Shown here: positions 35,208-43,203 of the stretch, piece after piece
Numbering within the stretch: position 1 is the first letter of the stretch
Layout of the letters: the number at the start of each line of letters is the position of its first letter
NCBI RefSeq assembly: GCF_001693385.1
Contig: NZ_CP016428.1
Coordinates: forward strand, 1,984,001 to 2,048,000
DNA: 64,000 nucleotides
Direction: 5' to 3'
Source of the DNA: Bradyrhizobium icense
Lineage (GTDB): Bacteria; Pseudomonadota; Alphaproteobacteria; Rhizobiales; Xanthobacteraceae
Made by a program: the position numbers and the translations under genes
Notes under the pieces: generated by a model
The model's database searches: none
What the model was told of the DNA's origin: nothing
What the model saw: only the letters and a program-made list of their open reading frames with translations

Positions 35208-36041
35208 ATGGCCGATCAGGAATACGAACTCTTTGCCATCCGTTATGCTACGCGGGATGCGCTGAGGAGCGAACATTTCATCGGTGGCGATCCGCATGAT
35301 GGCCCAATGCCAATGGACTATTATGTGTGGGTGGCGAGGGGTGGAGGCCGTACCTTCGTCATCGATACCGGGTTCAACGCGGAAGTATCAAGCAAACGAA
35401 AGCGGACGTTCCTGCGCTGCCCGGTGGAGACGCTCGGCGCGTTCGGCATCAATGCGAACGAGGTCGAGGATGTCATCCTGACACATTTGCATTACGACCA
35501 CGTGGGCAATTTCGACCGCTTTCCCAACGCGCGATTCCATCTGCAGGAGCGCGAACTGACGTACGCCACGGGGCGCTTCATGCGATATCCGAGGTTATCG
35601 CATTCGTTCGAGGTCGATGATGTCTGCGGCATTGTACGGCTGAACTATGCGCGACGCGTCTTGTTCTATGACGGCGATGCCGAGCTCGCTCCCGGCCTTA
35701 CGGTACACGCTGCCGGCGGCCACTCCGCCGGGCTTCAATTCGTTTGCGTCAGGACCCGTCGAGGATTTGTCGTACTCGCCTCCGATGTCAGCCATTTTTA
35801 CGAGAACATGGCATCTGGACGTCCGTTTACGACCGCGCTCCATATCGGTGAAATGCTGGAGGGATTCGACCGCCTGCGGGCGCTTGCGCCGGACGAAAGC
35901 CACATCGTTCCCGGACACGACCCGCTGGTGATGAAGCTTTATCCGGCCCCGAGCCCGCAGCTCGAGGGCGTCGCCGTGCGCCTTGATGTGCCACCATCAG
36001 GAGCTGCGCCCGTTCGCGCCGACTATCTTTCGCGGCATTAG
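35208..36041 (+). CDS. Metallo-beta-lactamase fold hydrolase (N-acyl homoserine lactonase-like)
   Basis: 277 residues. The zinc motif HLHYDH at about 95-100 is complete. Further ligands are the His in GGHSAG (~170), the Asp in LASDVSHFYEN (~190) and the His in VPGHDP (~240). The layout matches the AttM/AiiA-like branch, whose members open lactone rings. In this context a lactone intermediate of the catabolic pathway is as plausible a substrate as a quorum signal. It starts two bases after the CMD stop. Confidence 0.83.
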   Translation: MADQEYELFAIRYATRDALRSEHFIGGDPHDGPMPMDYYVWVARGGGRTFVIDTGFNAEVSSKRKRTFLRCPVETLGAFGINANEVEDVILTHLHYDHVGNFDRFPNARFHLQERELTYATGRFMRYPRLSHSFEVDDVCGIVRLNYARRVLFYDGDAELAPGLTVHAAGGHSAGLQFVCVRTRRGFVVLASDVSHFYENMASGRPFTTALHIGEMLEGFDRLRALAPDESHIVPGHDPLVMKLYPAPSPQLEGVAVRLDVPPSGAAPVRADYLSRH

Positions 36042-36126
36042 CCTGGCATCGGCAAAGTCGATGCCGGCGTTCACGACGTCATGCGCGTATGCGATAGAAA
36101 TCGCAGCGTCGCTGAATGACGTACTC

Positions 36127-37095
36127 TCATTTCCCCGCCGCAGCCTTCAAAATCGGCATCAACCGGTCGGATTCGCTTTTCACCAGGTCGGCCAGGGCCT
36201 TTGGCCCGCGGCGGTTCGGCTCCACGATGTCGGCGCCGAGATCCGCCAACCGCTTTTGCACCGACTCTTCACTGAGGCCCTTGTTCAGCGCCTCCGCCAG
36301 CTTGTCGATAATTGGCTGCGGCGTGCCGCTTGGCGCAAATACCCCGTAAAAAGGCGCGCAATCGAATTCGGGTAGCCCCTGTTCGTGGGAAGTTGGCACA
36401 TCCGGTAACATCGGGCTGCGTTTCTTGGCCGCGACCGCCAGTGCCTTGACGTTGCCAGCCCGCACCTGACTCAATGTGCCGAGCACGGGATCGCATTCAT
36501 AATCGATTTCACCTGCCAGCATTGCATTCAACACCGGGGCCGTGCCTGTAAACGGCACCATCGCCGGCTTGATGCCGATGGCCGAATTGAGAAGGAGACA
36601 GCCGATATAGGACACCGAGCCAAGGCCGGCGTGGCCAACATTGAGCTTGCTCGCGTTGGATCGGGCATAGGCGACGAATTCCTTGAGATTACTGGCAGGG
36701 AAATCCTTGCGGACGACGAGCAATTCGGGATATTCGGCGGTCAGTCCGATCGGCGCGAAATCCTTCCGCGGATCGTAGCCGAGATTCGGATAGAACGCCG
36801 ATGCCAGCGCATTGGTGCCCAGATGACCGGACAAGATCGTGTATCCGTCAGCCGCAGCGCGAGCGGCGCGTAGCGCTCCAATGGTGCCGCCGGCCCCTCC
36901 GACATTCTCCACCACGAATTTCTGGCCGAGATGGCGACTGAAAATGTCGGCGACGATCCTGCCCGTGATGTCGGCGGGCCCGCCGGCTGCGAACGGAACG
37001 ATGATCGTGACCGTTCTTGCGGGATAATCCTGGGCCCGTGCGCCCGTCAATCCCGCTAACATCAGAAGGACAGCCGCCGCTACGAGCTTTGCCAT
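36127..37095 (-). CDS. Tripartite tricarboxylate transporter (Bug/TctC) substrate-binding protein
   Basis: 322 residues from the Met at 37095, decided by GGGAGGCGACAA just upstream; a longer frame to 37215 lacks this and would bury the signal peptide (MAKLVAAAVLLMLAGLTGARA). Family core: YPARTVTIIVPFAAGGPADI, VENVGGAGGTIG, ADGYTIL and LPDVPTSHEQGLP. It is clearly distinct from the copy at 21702. No TctAB partners are in the window. Confidence 0.87.
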   Translation of the reverse strand: MAKLVAAAVLLMLAGLTGARAQDYPARTVTIIVPFAAGGPADITGRIVADIFSRHLGQKFVVENVGGAGGTIGALRAARAAADGYTILSGHLGTNALASAFYPNLGYDPRKDFAPIGLTAEYPELLVVRKDFPASNLKEFVAYARSNASKLNVGHAGLGSVSYIGCLLLNSAIGIKPAMVPFTGTAPVLNAMLAGEIDYECDPVLGTLSQVRAGNVKALAVAAKKRSPMLPDVPTSHEQGLPEFDCAPFYGVFAPSGTPQPIIDKLAEALNKGLSEESVQKRLADLGADIVEPNRRGPKALADLVKSESDRLMPILKAAAGK

Positions 37096-37114
37096 TTGTC
37101 GCCTCCCTGGCATT

Positions 37115-37136
37115 ATGATCGTTATGCTACGACCAT
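37115..37136. promoter_or_regulatory. Palindrome upstream of the TctC-type gene
   Basis: ATGATCGT and ACGACCAT are inverted half-sites (one mismatch) around a 6-base centre, starting 20 bases upstream of the start codon at 37095. A repressor bound here would block transcription or initiation. The cognate regulator is unknown. Confidence 0.35.
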
Positions 37137-37335
37137 ATGCCAGTTTAGCCGGCAGGCAAGTTGAGTTGACGCGCACCCGACCCGCGCGCATCTCGGCACT
37201 GAAGCCAATCAACATGCCGTCCTTCGGCTTTCCCTCCGCACGCGGCGTCAGGAAGCCTTGCAGGAATGAGCCGCGCCGAGCGGCGATCGAAAAGATTCCG
37301 CCTTGCGCTTGCAGGCATCCTCGCGATGAGGAAAT

Positions 37336-38688
37336 TTAGACCGCGCGACTGTGCGTCGCTGCGGAATGCACCAGATGGGCATCGAACGCCGACGCGACAC
37401 TCCGAACCAGGAACTCCGCTCCATCGCTGATGGAGAGCCGATCATCGATCATCGTCACGGCGCCGTCGGCGATGAGGCTCTCGATCCGCGGTCGATCGAC
37501 AATCGCCGAGCGAAGGTCGCGGCCGTGCAACTGCGATACCCGGGGCAGATCGACGGCAAGATCGCACATGATGCGCTCGATGATATCGGCACGGAAGCGA
37601 TCTTCCTCGGTGAACACGTATCCCTTGGCAGTGGCGAGCCGATTTTCGGCGATGCGCGTGAGATAGTCGCGCGTCGGAACGACATTCTGCACGAATCCTT
37701 GCGGCATGCGGCCGATCGCGCTGGCGCCGAGACCGATGAGGGTGTCAGCGCAATCGTCGGTGTAGCCCTGGAAGTTGCGCCTCAGCCTGCCGTCCTGCCT
37801 CGCGATGGCAAGACTGTCGCCGGGAAGCGCGAAGTGATCGAGGCCGATGCGGACGTACCCCGCGTCCAGCAGGGCTTCCGCAATCGTTTCGGACTGGAGG
37901 TGCCGCTCGACGCTATCGGGCAAGGAGTCTTCGGCGATCTTGCGCTGATGCTTCTTGAACGAGGGAATATGGGCATAGCCGAACACTGAAAAGCGGTCCG
38001 GCCGAAGCTCGACACATCTTGCGACGGTGTCGAGACACGAGTCCACCGTTTGTAGCGGGAGCCCGTAGAGCAGGTCGAAATTGATCCGGCGAACGCCAAC
38101 CCGGCGCAGACGCTCGACGGAAGTTGCGGTTTGTTCGAAGCTCTGCAGCCGATTGATGGCGCGCTGCACGGCGGGGTCGAAACTCTGCACGCCCAGACTG
38201 GCGCGGTTGACACCGCAGTAGCCGAGCGCCTCCGTCATCGGCTCGGTCAGCGTTCGCGGATCGATCTCGACGGCGATTTCGGCATCGGTAAGCACGAAGA
38301 ACGAATACCGCAGCGCGCCGACGAGGTCCACGAACGCCTCAGGCGACATGATCGTCGGCGTACCGCCGCCGAAGTGAACATGCGAGATCGGCATTCTCTG
38401 GCCGATCGTCTCGGCGACAAGGTGGGCTTCGGTGCGCAGACCCGCTACATAGGTCACGATCGGATCGTCGCGCTTGGTGACAGAGGTGTGGCATCCGCAG
38501 TACCAGCACATCGATCGGCAGAACGGCACGTGCAGGTAGATCGAGGTCGGGTGCTGGACGGGCACCGACTTCAGCCACCTCCGATAGTCCTCTTCGCCAA
38601 TTGCCGGCGAGAAATGCGGGGCTGTGGGATAGCTGGTATAGCGCGGCAGCCTGTCCTGCCCGTAAGATTGCGCCAAGTCCGATCGCAT
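37336..38688 (-). CDS. hemN: Oxygen-independent coproporphyrinogen III oxidase
   Basis: 450 residues, full length. Radical-SAM cluster CRSMCWYCGC at 57-66 supplies the CxxxCxxC, followed by HFGGGTP (SAM region) and the HemN-specific NFDLLYGLPLQT and RNFQGYTDD. It converts coproporphyrinogen III to protoporphyrinogen IX without oxygen, which denitrifying cells need for heme. The start follows AGGAGA. An FNR-type box lies 56 bases upstream of the start, fitting microaerobic induction. Confidence 0.95.
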   Translation of the reverse strand: MRSDLAQSYGQDRLPRYTSYPTAPHFSPAIGEEDYRRWLKSVPVQHPTSIYLHVPFCRSMCWYCGCHTSVTKRDDPIVTYVAGLRTEAHLVAETIGQRMPISHVHFGGGTPTIMSPEAFVDLVGALRYSFFVLTDAEIAVEIDPRTLTEPMTEALGYCGVNRASLGVQSFDPAVQRAINRLQSFEQTATSVERLRRVGVRRINFDLLYGLPLQTVDSCLDTVARCVELRPDRFSVFGYAHIPSFKKHQRKIAEDSLPDSVERHLQSETIAEALLDAGYVRIGLDHFALPGDSLAIARQDGRLRRNFQGYTDDCADTLIGLGASAIGRMPQGFVQNVVPTRDYLTRIAENRLATAKGYVFTEEDRFRADIIERIMCDLAVDLPRVSQLHGRDLRSAIVDRPRIESLIADGAVTMIDDRLSISDGAEFLVRSVASAFDAHLVHSAATHSRAV

Positions 38689-38743
38689 CTGCTCTTCTCC
38701 TTACGCCTGCAGATCAGTTAGCGGGACTTGTGGTGGAAGGACT

Positions 38744-38757
38744 TTGTTCTAGCTCAA
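38744..38757 (-). promoter_or_regulatory. FNR/FixK-type box upstream of hemN
   Basis: TTGTTCTAGCTCAA, a TTG-N8-CAA site with the CTAG centre typical of FNR/FixK boxes. Its centre is about 62 bases from the hemN ATG, so a start site about 41 bases away would leave a short leader. Confidence 0.7.
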
Positions 38758-38779
38758 CCCGCCGCCGATCGGCGGATGG

Positions 38780-39643
38780 CTATGTTCGTCGCAGCAGCTT
38801 GGCGACGCCGCGGACGGCGGTCGCGGCGACCGACTGGGAGGGTTCGACGACAAGCCTGAAGCCGAGATTGGTCGGTGGAACGCCCGCGGCGCAGCCGCCG
38901 GACCTGGGATCGCGGATGAAGTCGGTCATGTAGGAACGGTGCGCTCCCTGCACGACGCGGACACCGCAATTCGTGTTGGTGATCTGCTCGCGTCCGCCGT
39001 CCAGCGAAACGCGAACGAAGCAGCCATCGGTCCACTCCCAGACGTTTCCGGCCACGTCGTCGAGCCCGTTGCTGTTCGTACCAAACGTGCCTCCAGGCTG
39101 AGCGGCGGCGGTGGTCGGCCGGGAGCGGGCGGATTCGGCTTCGTAGCGAGCGATCCAGGCCTGCGCGGGATCAGCGGGGTCGGCGAGCGGCATCGCTTCG
39201 TCGCGTGCCTTCTCCGCGGCCGCGAATGTCCACTCCTCGTCGGTTGGCAGACGATGGATGACGCCGGTCTTGCGCGATATCCAGGCGGCGTATGCCGAGG
39301 CATCATGCCAGTTGACGCCGACGACGGGTACGTCCTGTCTGCCCGCGGAAGTGACGATGCGGGGGCAGGCTGCTTCGTCGACGCAGCGTGCGTACTCGGC
39401 GACCGTGACCTGCCGCTTCATGACGACGAGATCGGCGGGAAGGCGGAGTTCGCGTAGCGGCCCTTCGACCGGCCGGCCATCCCGCGAGAAATCACCGGCG
39501 GCCCGGTAATTGAAGGAAGTGGACGCCAGGCGCAGGGCTCCGTCCTGGTCATGCGGAGGGGCGGGCGCGAACGCGGTCGCCAGAATCGGCGCGGCCAGCG
39601 CGCCTGCGAGCATCGCCGTTTTGATTTTGATCAGGATGAGCAC
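38780..39643 (-). CDS. nirV: NirV-like formylglycine-generating-enzyme family protein
   Basis: 287 residues with an N-terminal signal peptide (MLILIKIKTAMLAGALAAPI). It has the FGE-sulfatase/SUMF1-type fold: VVMKRQVTVAEYARCVDEAA, NWHDASAYAAW, HRLPTDEEWTFAA and VAGNVWEWTDGC. NirV proteins are linked to copper nitrite reductase genes in many denitrifiers; their exact role is not settled. It is directly downstream of nirK with a strong hairpin in the 64-base gap. Confidence 0.85.
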   Translation of the reverse strand: MLILIKIKTAMLAGALAAPILATAFAPAPPHDQDGALRLASTSFNYRAAGDFSRDGRPVEGPLRELRLPADLVVMKRQVTVAEYARCVDEAACPRIVTSAGRQDVPVVGVNWHDASAYAAWISRKTGVIHRLPTDEEWTFAAAEKARDEAMPLADPADPAQAWIARYEAESARSRPTTAAAQPGGTFGTNSNGLDDVAGNVWEWTDGCFVRVSLDGGREQITNTNCGVRVVQGAHRSYMTDFIRDPRSGGCAAGVPPTNLGFRLVVEPSQSVAATAVRGVAKLLRRT

Positions 39644-39663
39644 GACATCGCCTCCTCTTCGTG

Positions 39664-39695
39664 CGACGGCCCGCGGAGAGAACCGCGGGCCGTCG
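39664..39695. terminator. Strong hairpin between nirK and nirV
   Basis: CGACGGCCCGCGG and CCGCGGGCCGTCG form a perfect 13-bp GC-rich stem with a 6-base loop, 12 bases after the nirK stop. No T-run follows on the minus strand (CACGAAG), so it is more likely an attenuator or mRNA-stabilising structure than a full terminator. Confidence 0.65.
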
Positions 39696-39707
39696 TTTCG
39701 GCTTCAC

Positions 39708-40835
39708 CTAGCGGGTGACGACCACCGGGTCGGCGGCACCGATCCTGTCAGGCGGAATCGGGCTGGGAGGGGTGACCTGCTTCATGAGGTCCTCGTTCCA
39801 CTTGCCTTCCACTTTGATGTGGGCCGTGGCGCCGAGCTCGACGGCCTCGATCAGGTTGTGGTTGACGTAGGCGTAGATCCCCGGCTGGCGGAACGTGTAG
39901 AGTGCAGCACCTGCCGAACCGCCGCGGATGAACCATGTCTCGAGATCCTTCTCAGGCGGATTGTTGAACTTGCCGGTCTCCCACACATAGTCGCCGTGGC
40001 CTCCGATCAGATGCGGACGCGTGTCGCGATTGGCCTGCGAGTGCACGATCATGACGGTCTCGCCGACCTTGGTGCTGAGCGCATTCTTGCCAGTCAGCGC
40101 GCCGGCCCGCCCGTTGAACACCACATGCGTGGGAATCAGCTTGCGCATCACTTCGCTGGTATCGGCATAGGACTCGCCGATCGTTTCATAGGACTTGTAC
40201 TTGCCGTTCTGGTCCTTTGGCACATAGAGATCGTTCTCGCCGATGTAGAAGATCCTGTCGTAGCGCAGCGGCTTGCCTTCGGCAGTCTTCAGGCCGTCGC
40301 GCGGCAACACCATCACCGTGCCGTGCATGCCAGAAACCACGTGCCAGGGGATCATGCCCTCCGGCGCACAATGATAGACGAAGACGCCGGGCCGCGTCGC
40401 CTTCCAGCGCAGGGTCGCCTGCTCACCGGGATTCACGTGGGTCAGCGCGCCACCGCCCAGTGCGCCGGTCGCCGAATGCAGATCGATATTGTGCGGCATG
40501 CTGTTGGTTGCGGGGTTGACGAGCGTGAGCTCCATGTAGTCGCCCTCGTGGACCACCATCATCGGGCCCGGCATCGATCCGCCGAACGTCATCGCGTGGA
40601 ATTTCGTGCCGGCCTCGTCGAGGACGACTTCTTTCTCCTCAATCGTAAGCCTGAACTCGACAATCTTCGGTCCGGCCTTGGTCGCTTGTTCATGGGCGTG
40701 GACGAAGGGCGGCGCGACCAGTTCGACTTTCTGGCGCGGCAGCTTCAGATCGTCCGCCGCTCGCGTCACCGCCGGTGCGGCCATCATCAGCGCCGCGACT
40801 GCGGCCCCCATTAAAGCAGTCCTTCTCGTCAGCAT
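39708..40835 (-). CDS. nirK: Copper-containing nitrite reductase
   Basis: 375 residues from the Met at 40835, chosen because GGAG precedes it at good spacing (an ATG 12 bases earlier has none). The N-terminus [15 protein letters not shown] is a Tat signal. Type 1 copper ligands are H115, C156, H165 and M170 ([19 protein letters not shown]); type 2 ligands are H120, H155 and the His in [11 protein letters not shown]. It reduces nitrite to NO in the periplasm. An FNR-type box lies about 70 bases upstream. All catalytic residues are intact. Confidence 0.96.
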   Translation of the reverse strand: MLTRRTALMGAAVAALMMAAPAVTRAADDLKLPRQKVELVAPPFVHAHEQATKAGPKIVEFRLTIEEKEVVLDEAGTKFHAMTFGGSMPGPMMVVHEGDYMELTLVNPATNSMPHNIDLHSATGALGGGALTHVNPGEQATLRWKATRPGVFVYHCAPEGMIPWHVVSGMHGTVMVLPRDGLKTAEGKPLRYDRIFYIGENDLYVPKDQNGKYKSYETIGESYADTSEVMRKLIPTHVVFNGRAGALTGKNALSTKVGETVMIVHSQANRDTRPHLIGGHGDYVWETGKFNNPPEKDLETWFIRGGSAGAALYTFRQPGIYAYVNHNLIEAVELGATAHIKVEGKWNEDLMKQVTPPSPIPPDRIGAADPVVVTR

Positions 40836-40904
40836 GATGCTCTCCATCGCTTCGTGCGCTCTAATTCGACGGGTGCATCATGCGCGATCCGGCGGCTAGG
40901 CTCT

Positions 40905-40918
40905 TTGCGCTGCAACAA
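40905..40918 (-). promoter_or_regulatory. NnrR/FixK-type box for nirK
   Basis: TTGCGCTGCAACAA; read on the minus strand TTGTTGCAGCGCAA. If centred at -41.5 it predicts a start near 40870 and a leader of about 35 bases before nirK. Confidence 0.75.
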
Positions 40919-40962
40919 AGAATGCAATCTTAATTGCTCGACGAAGAGAGCTGTTTCGAAAT

Positions 40963-40976
40963 TTGCGCGGGAGCAA
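40963..40976 (+). promoter_or_regulatory. NnrR/FixK-type box for the DUF1858 gene
   Basis: TTGCGCGGGAGCAA, symmetric TTGC-N6-GCAA. Centred at -41.5 it predicts a start near 41011, exactly at the first ATG, so translation may begin at the Met 12 bases later (41023). Two boxes thus serve this divergent region. Confidence 0.65.
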
Positions 40977-41010
40977 AGAGAGCTGGTAACCGCCGGGTTA
41001 AGGTTATCAT

Positions 41011-41226
41011 ATGAAAAATAATGCCATGCTCACCGCGGATCTGATGGTTGACGACGTGATGCGTCGATGGCCATCCACGATACGCGTCTTTCTCGATTTC
41101 AGGATGCGGTGCGTCGGCTGTCCGATCGCGACCTTTCACTCGATCGATGAGGCGTGCGACGAACACAGCGTCGACGCGGCGGCGTTCCTGTCGAAGCTCC
41201 AGGATACGGTGAAGGCGGCGGCCTAG
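41011..41226 (+). CDS. DUF1858 domain protein
   Basis: 71 residues; Met at 41011 (weak AAGG upstream) or 41023. The DUF1858 pattern is clear: LTADLMVDDVMRRWPSTIRV then FRMRCVGCPIATFHSI and EACDEHSVDAAAFLSKL. C34 and C37 form the conserved CxxC(P). DUF1858 occurs alone or fused to hybrid-cluster and DUF2249 proteins in nitrogen-oxide metabolism; its function is not established. It is divergent from nirK and converges on the regulator gene, overlapping it by four bases. Confidence 0.82.
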   Translation: MKNNAMLTADLMVDDVMRRWPSTIRVFLDFRMRCVGCPIATFHSIDEACDEHSVDAAAFLSKLQDTVKAAA

Positions 41227-41945
41227 GGCCCGGGCTTACGTATCCGAGCGGCTTCTTCGCCTTCGGCGAGGCCGTGCAGCCTGTGCGCATCGCGCAGAAC
41301 GATGCGCTGCCTGCCGCCCTCGACCAGTCCCTGCTGCTCCCACGCGCTGAGAATCCGGCTGACGGTGTGCAGCGTCGTGCCCGTCATCTCGGCGACGTCC
41401 TGCCGGCTGATCGGAAAGTCGATCTCGACGCCGGCATCGACTTTTCTTCCGGCCTGTTTGGCCAGGCGGAGCAGCGCATGCGCGACGCGCTGCTCGACCT
41501 GCTCGTTCGACATCTCCATGACGCGGGCCTGGGTATCCTGGAGGCGGCTGCCGACGGTCTGCAACGCACTTGTTGCGAGGCTCGGATACTTGGCGATCAG
41601 ACGATTCCAGGAGGACGAGGGCCAGGCGAGCGCGATGCTGTCCACGGCGGCGACGGCGGTCGCTGGATAGTGCGTGAGATTCATGGCCTGCGCGACGCCG
41701 AAGAGCTCCCCGGCAGAGACGTAGCGGACGACGGACTGCTGTCCCTGAGGTGTGGTCTTTTCGACGCGAAGATGCCCGTGAAGCAGGAGGTAGAAGCGAT
41801 CCGCTTCCGCACCCTGATCGAAAACCGCGGTACCCTTCGGGTAACGAATCGAACGCGCTTCCTGCAGCAGTTCGTCCTGTTCGGCGGGCGCAAGGCCGGC
41901 GAACATCGGCAGGTTGGCGACCAGTGAGCGGTCGACTGAGGCCAT
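41223..41945 (-). CDS. nnrR: Crp/Fnr-family regulator, NnrR-like
   Basis: 240 residues from the Met at 41945; the frame extends much further but only this part is coding. Residues ~12-125 form a cyclic-nucleotide-binding fold (FDQGAEADRFYLLLHGHLRV) and ~150-220 the HTH (EMTGTTLHTVSRILSAWEQQ). There is no cysteine, so no FNR-type Fe-S cluster; this fits the NnrR/DNR branch that senses NO. Location between nirK and nnrS/nor and the many nearby boxes support this role. The TTGCGCTGGCGCAA box about 100 bases upstream could give autoregulation. Confidence 0.82.
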   Translation of the reverse strand: MASVDRSLVANLPMFAGLAPAEQDELLQEARSIRYPKGTAVFDQGAEADRFYLLLHGHLRVEKTTPQGQQSVVRYVSAGELFGVAQAMNLTHYPATAVAAVDSIALAWPSSSWNRLIAKYPSLATSALQTVGSRLQDTQARVMEMSNEQVEQRVAHALLRLAKQAGRKVDAGVEIDFPISRQDVAEMTGTTLHTVSRILSAWEQQGLVEGGRQRIVLRDAHRLHGLAEGEEAARIRKPGP

Positions 41946-42040
41946 CGATATCCTCGTTTCAATATGCCGCGGACAGTATCCGCGACCGAAGCAAGCCTCA
42001 ACGGCCCGCCAAGTTCTTAGCCCAGGATTCTGCCCGAAGC

Positions 42041-42054
42041 TTGCGCTGGCGCAA
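42041..42054. promoter_or_regulatory. Box shared by the regulator and pseudoazurin genes
   Basis: TTGCGCTGGCGCAA, a symmetric TTG-N8-CAA box in the divergent region between 41945 and 42141. Centred at -41.5 it would give leaders of about 52 bases (pseudoazurin) or 61 bases (regulator). Confidence 0.7.
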
Positions 42055-42140
42055 TATCGGCAGGATCGAGCGGCGATATCTGATGCCCGGGAGCCTGGGA
42101 GATTTCCGGGCACAAAACTCCAGGAAAGAAACAGGAAACC

Positions 42141-42596
42141 ATGAAGAAAATAGCTATGTTGGCTGCCGCGGCGGTTCTGGTTCTGGCGAGCAGCGCCCGG
42201 GCGGCGGAGGTCGAAGTCAAGCTCCTCAACAAGGGAACCGATGGCGCAGTAATGGTATTCGAGCCGGCCTTCGTGAAGATTGCGCCCGGCGATACCGTCA
42301 AGTTCGTGTCTACGGACAAGGGCCACAACGCGGAGTCCATCAAGGGCATGCTCCCGGAGGGCGCAGCGCCGTTCGTCGGCAAGAACAACGAGGATATCGC
42401 CGTCAAGTTCGAGCAGGAAGGCGTTTACGGGATAAAGTGCCTGCCTCACTACGGCATGGGAATGGTTGCGTTGATCGTGGTCGGAAAGCCCGGCAACGTC
42501 GATCAGGCCAAGGCGGTTCCGCAAGTCGGAAAAGCAAAGCAGGTCTTTGCGAAGCTGTTCGACACGCTCGAAGCCAGCAAGACCGCATCTAGGTAG
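42141..42596 (+). CDS. Pseudoazurin
   Basis: 151 residues with a Sec signal peptide (MKKIAMLAAAAVLVLASSARA). The type 1 copper ligands are H62 (GHNAES), C100, H103 and M108 (KCLPHYGMGM). The length and spacing match pseudoazurin rather than azurin or amicyanin. It is a periplasmic electron carrier, typically donating to NirK. The start follows CAGGAAACC. A GGATGGATGAGC/GCTCGTCCATCC hairpin at 42627-42654 may end its transcript. Confidence 0.92.
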   Translation: MKKIAMLAAAAVLVLASSARAAEVEVKLLNKGTDGAVMVFEPAFVKIAPGDTVKFVSTDKGHNAESIKGMLPEGAAPFVGKNNEDIAVKFEQEGVYGIKCLPHYGMGMVALIVVGKPGNVDQAKAVPQVGKAKQVFAKLFDTLEASKTASR

Positions 42597-42601
42597 CGGC
42601 T

Positions 42602-42803
42602 TTAGCGCCAGCTTCTCCAGTGGGTCGGATGGATGAGCAGGGGCTCGTCCATCCAGACATTGTACCAGACGCCTGACTTGCGCCGACATTTAAAAGCGCA
42701 ACGCCTCGATCCCGGCCGTGCGGACCTGGCCAAGTTCGAGGTCGCAATCGTCAGGGGCAAGCGCGATCGGAAGCCAGCCGTCGCGCGGGTTAGCGCTGCT
42801 CAT
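42602..42803 (-). pseudogene. Small hypothetical gene, frameshifted at a T-run
   Basis: ATG at 42803 encodes DGWLPIALAPDDCDLELGQV and RTAGIEALRF, then stops. Shifting one base at the run of four Ts (AAAA at 42692-42695 on the plus strand) continues FKCRRKSGVWYNVWMDEP and ends HPTHWRSWR at 42602. The composite 66-residue protein has the PTHWRxW ending seen in small rhizobial proteins. One extra base, or a sequencing error, explains the break. An FNR-type box precedes it. Confidence 0.55.
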
Positions 42804-42838
42804 TGGCGATTGTTCTTTCGCCAAATGCGAAGGGCACA

Positions 42839-42852
42839 TTGATTTAGCGCAA
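42839..42852 (-). promoter_or_regulatory. FNR-type box upstream of the frameshifted small gene
   Basis: TTGATTTAGCGCAA, TTG-N8-CAA with a TTGAT half-site. It overlaps the end of the 42844-43044 gene. Centred at -41.5 it predicts a start near 42804, at the ATG of the small gene, so that mRNA could be leaderless. Confidence 0.5.
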
Positions 42853-43044
42853 GATCGCCCTACTGAGTGGCCTTTTCTTCGGCTGAGCAGCAGGAACAGC
42901 ATTGGCTTTGTTCTCGGTGAAAGCCGGGGCCGTGGTTTCGCCCTCGAGTTTCCGGAGAAGATCGCCGGTGATCGCCTCGAAAAGCTTGCGCACGATAGCG
43001 GCATTGCTTCGGCTTCGTCGTCGCAGTCTCTCGAAAATCCGCAT
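42844..43044 (-). CDS. Small basic hypothetical protein (66 aa)
   Basis: ATG at 43044 follows GGAGGAGACG, which decides the start. The product begins MRIFERLRRRSRSNAAIVRK and continues LFEAITGDLLRKLEGE, then a disordered Ala/Pro/Lys tail. No known domain. It is divergent from nnrS, and the TTGTCTGAGATCAA box in between would leave it a leader of about 20 bases. Its co-regulation suggests a denitrification link. Confidence 0.6.
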   Translation of the reverse strand: MRIFERLRRRSRSNAAIVRKLFEAITGDLLRKLEGETTAPAFTENKANAVPAAQPKKRPLSRAILR

Positions 43045-43098
43045 CGTCTCCTCCGTTGATGGTGGAACCGACAATGCCGGTCGAAGGCAGCACGATCT

Positions 43099-43112
43099 TT
43101 GTCTGAGATCAA
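43099..43112. promoter_or_regulatory. FNR/NnrR-type box for nnrS and the divergent small gene
   Basis: TTGTCTGAGATCAA. Centred at -41.5 it predicts a start near 43147 and a 57-base leader for nnrS, or near 43064 for the leftward gene. Confidence 0.7.
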
Positions 43113-43203
43113 ACATCGAGGCGAACGGTACTGCAATTTGTGCCCCGACAAAGAGCCTCGATCGGAACGGCCTATGATCGCAAGGAATTAAGGGAATTAG
43201 CCC

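Noticed and set aside
41946..42689. N-terminal extension of the nnrR frame (to 488 codons)
   Set aside because: It lies antisense to the pseudoazurin gene; the Crp/Fnr domain starts normally at the Met at 41945.
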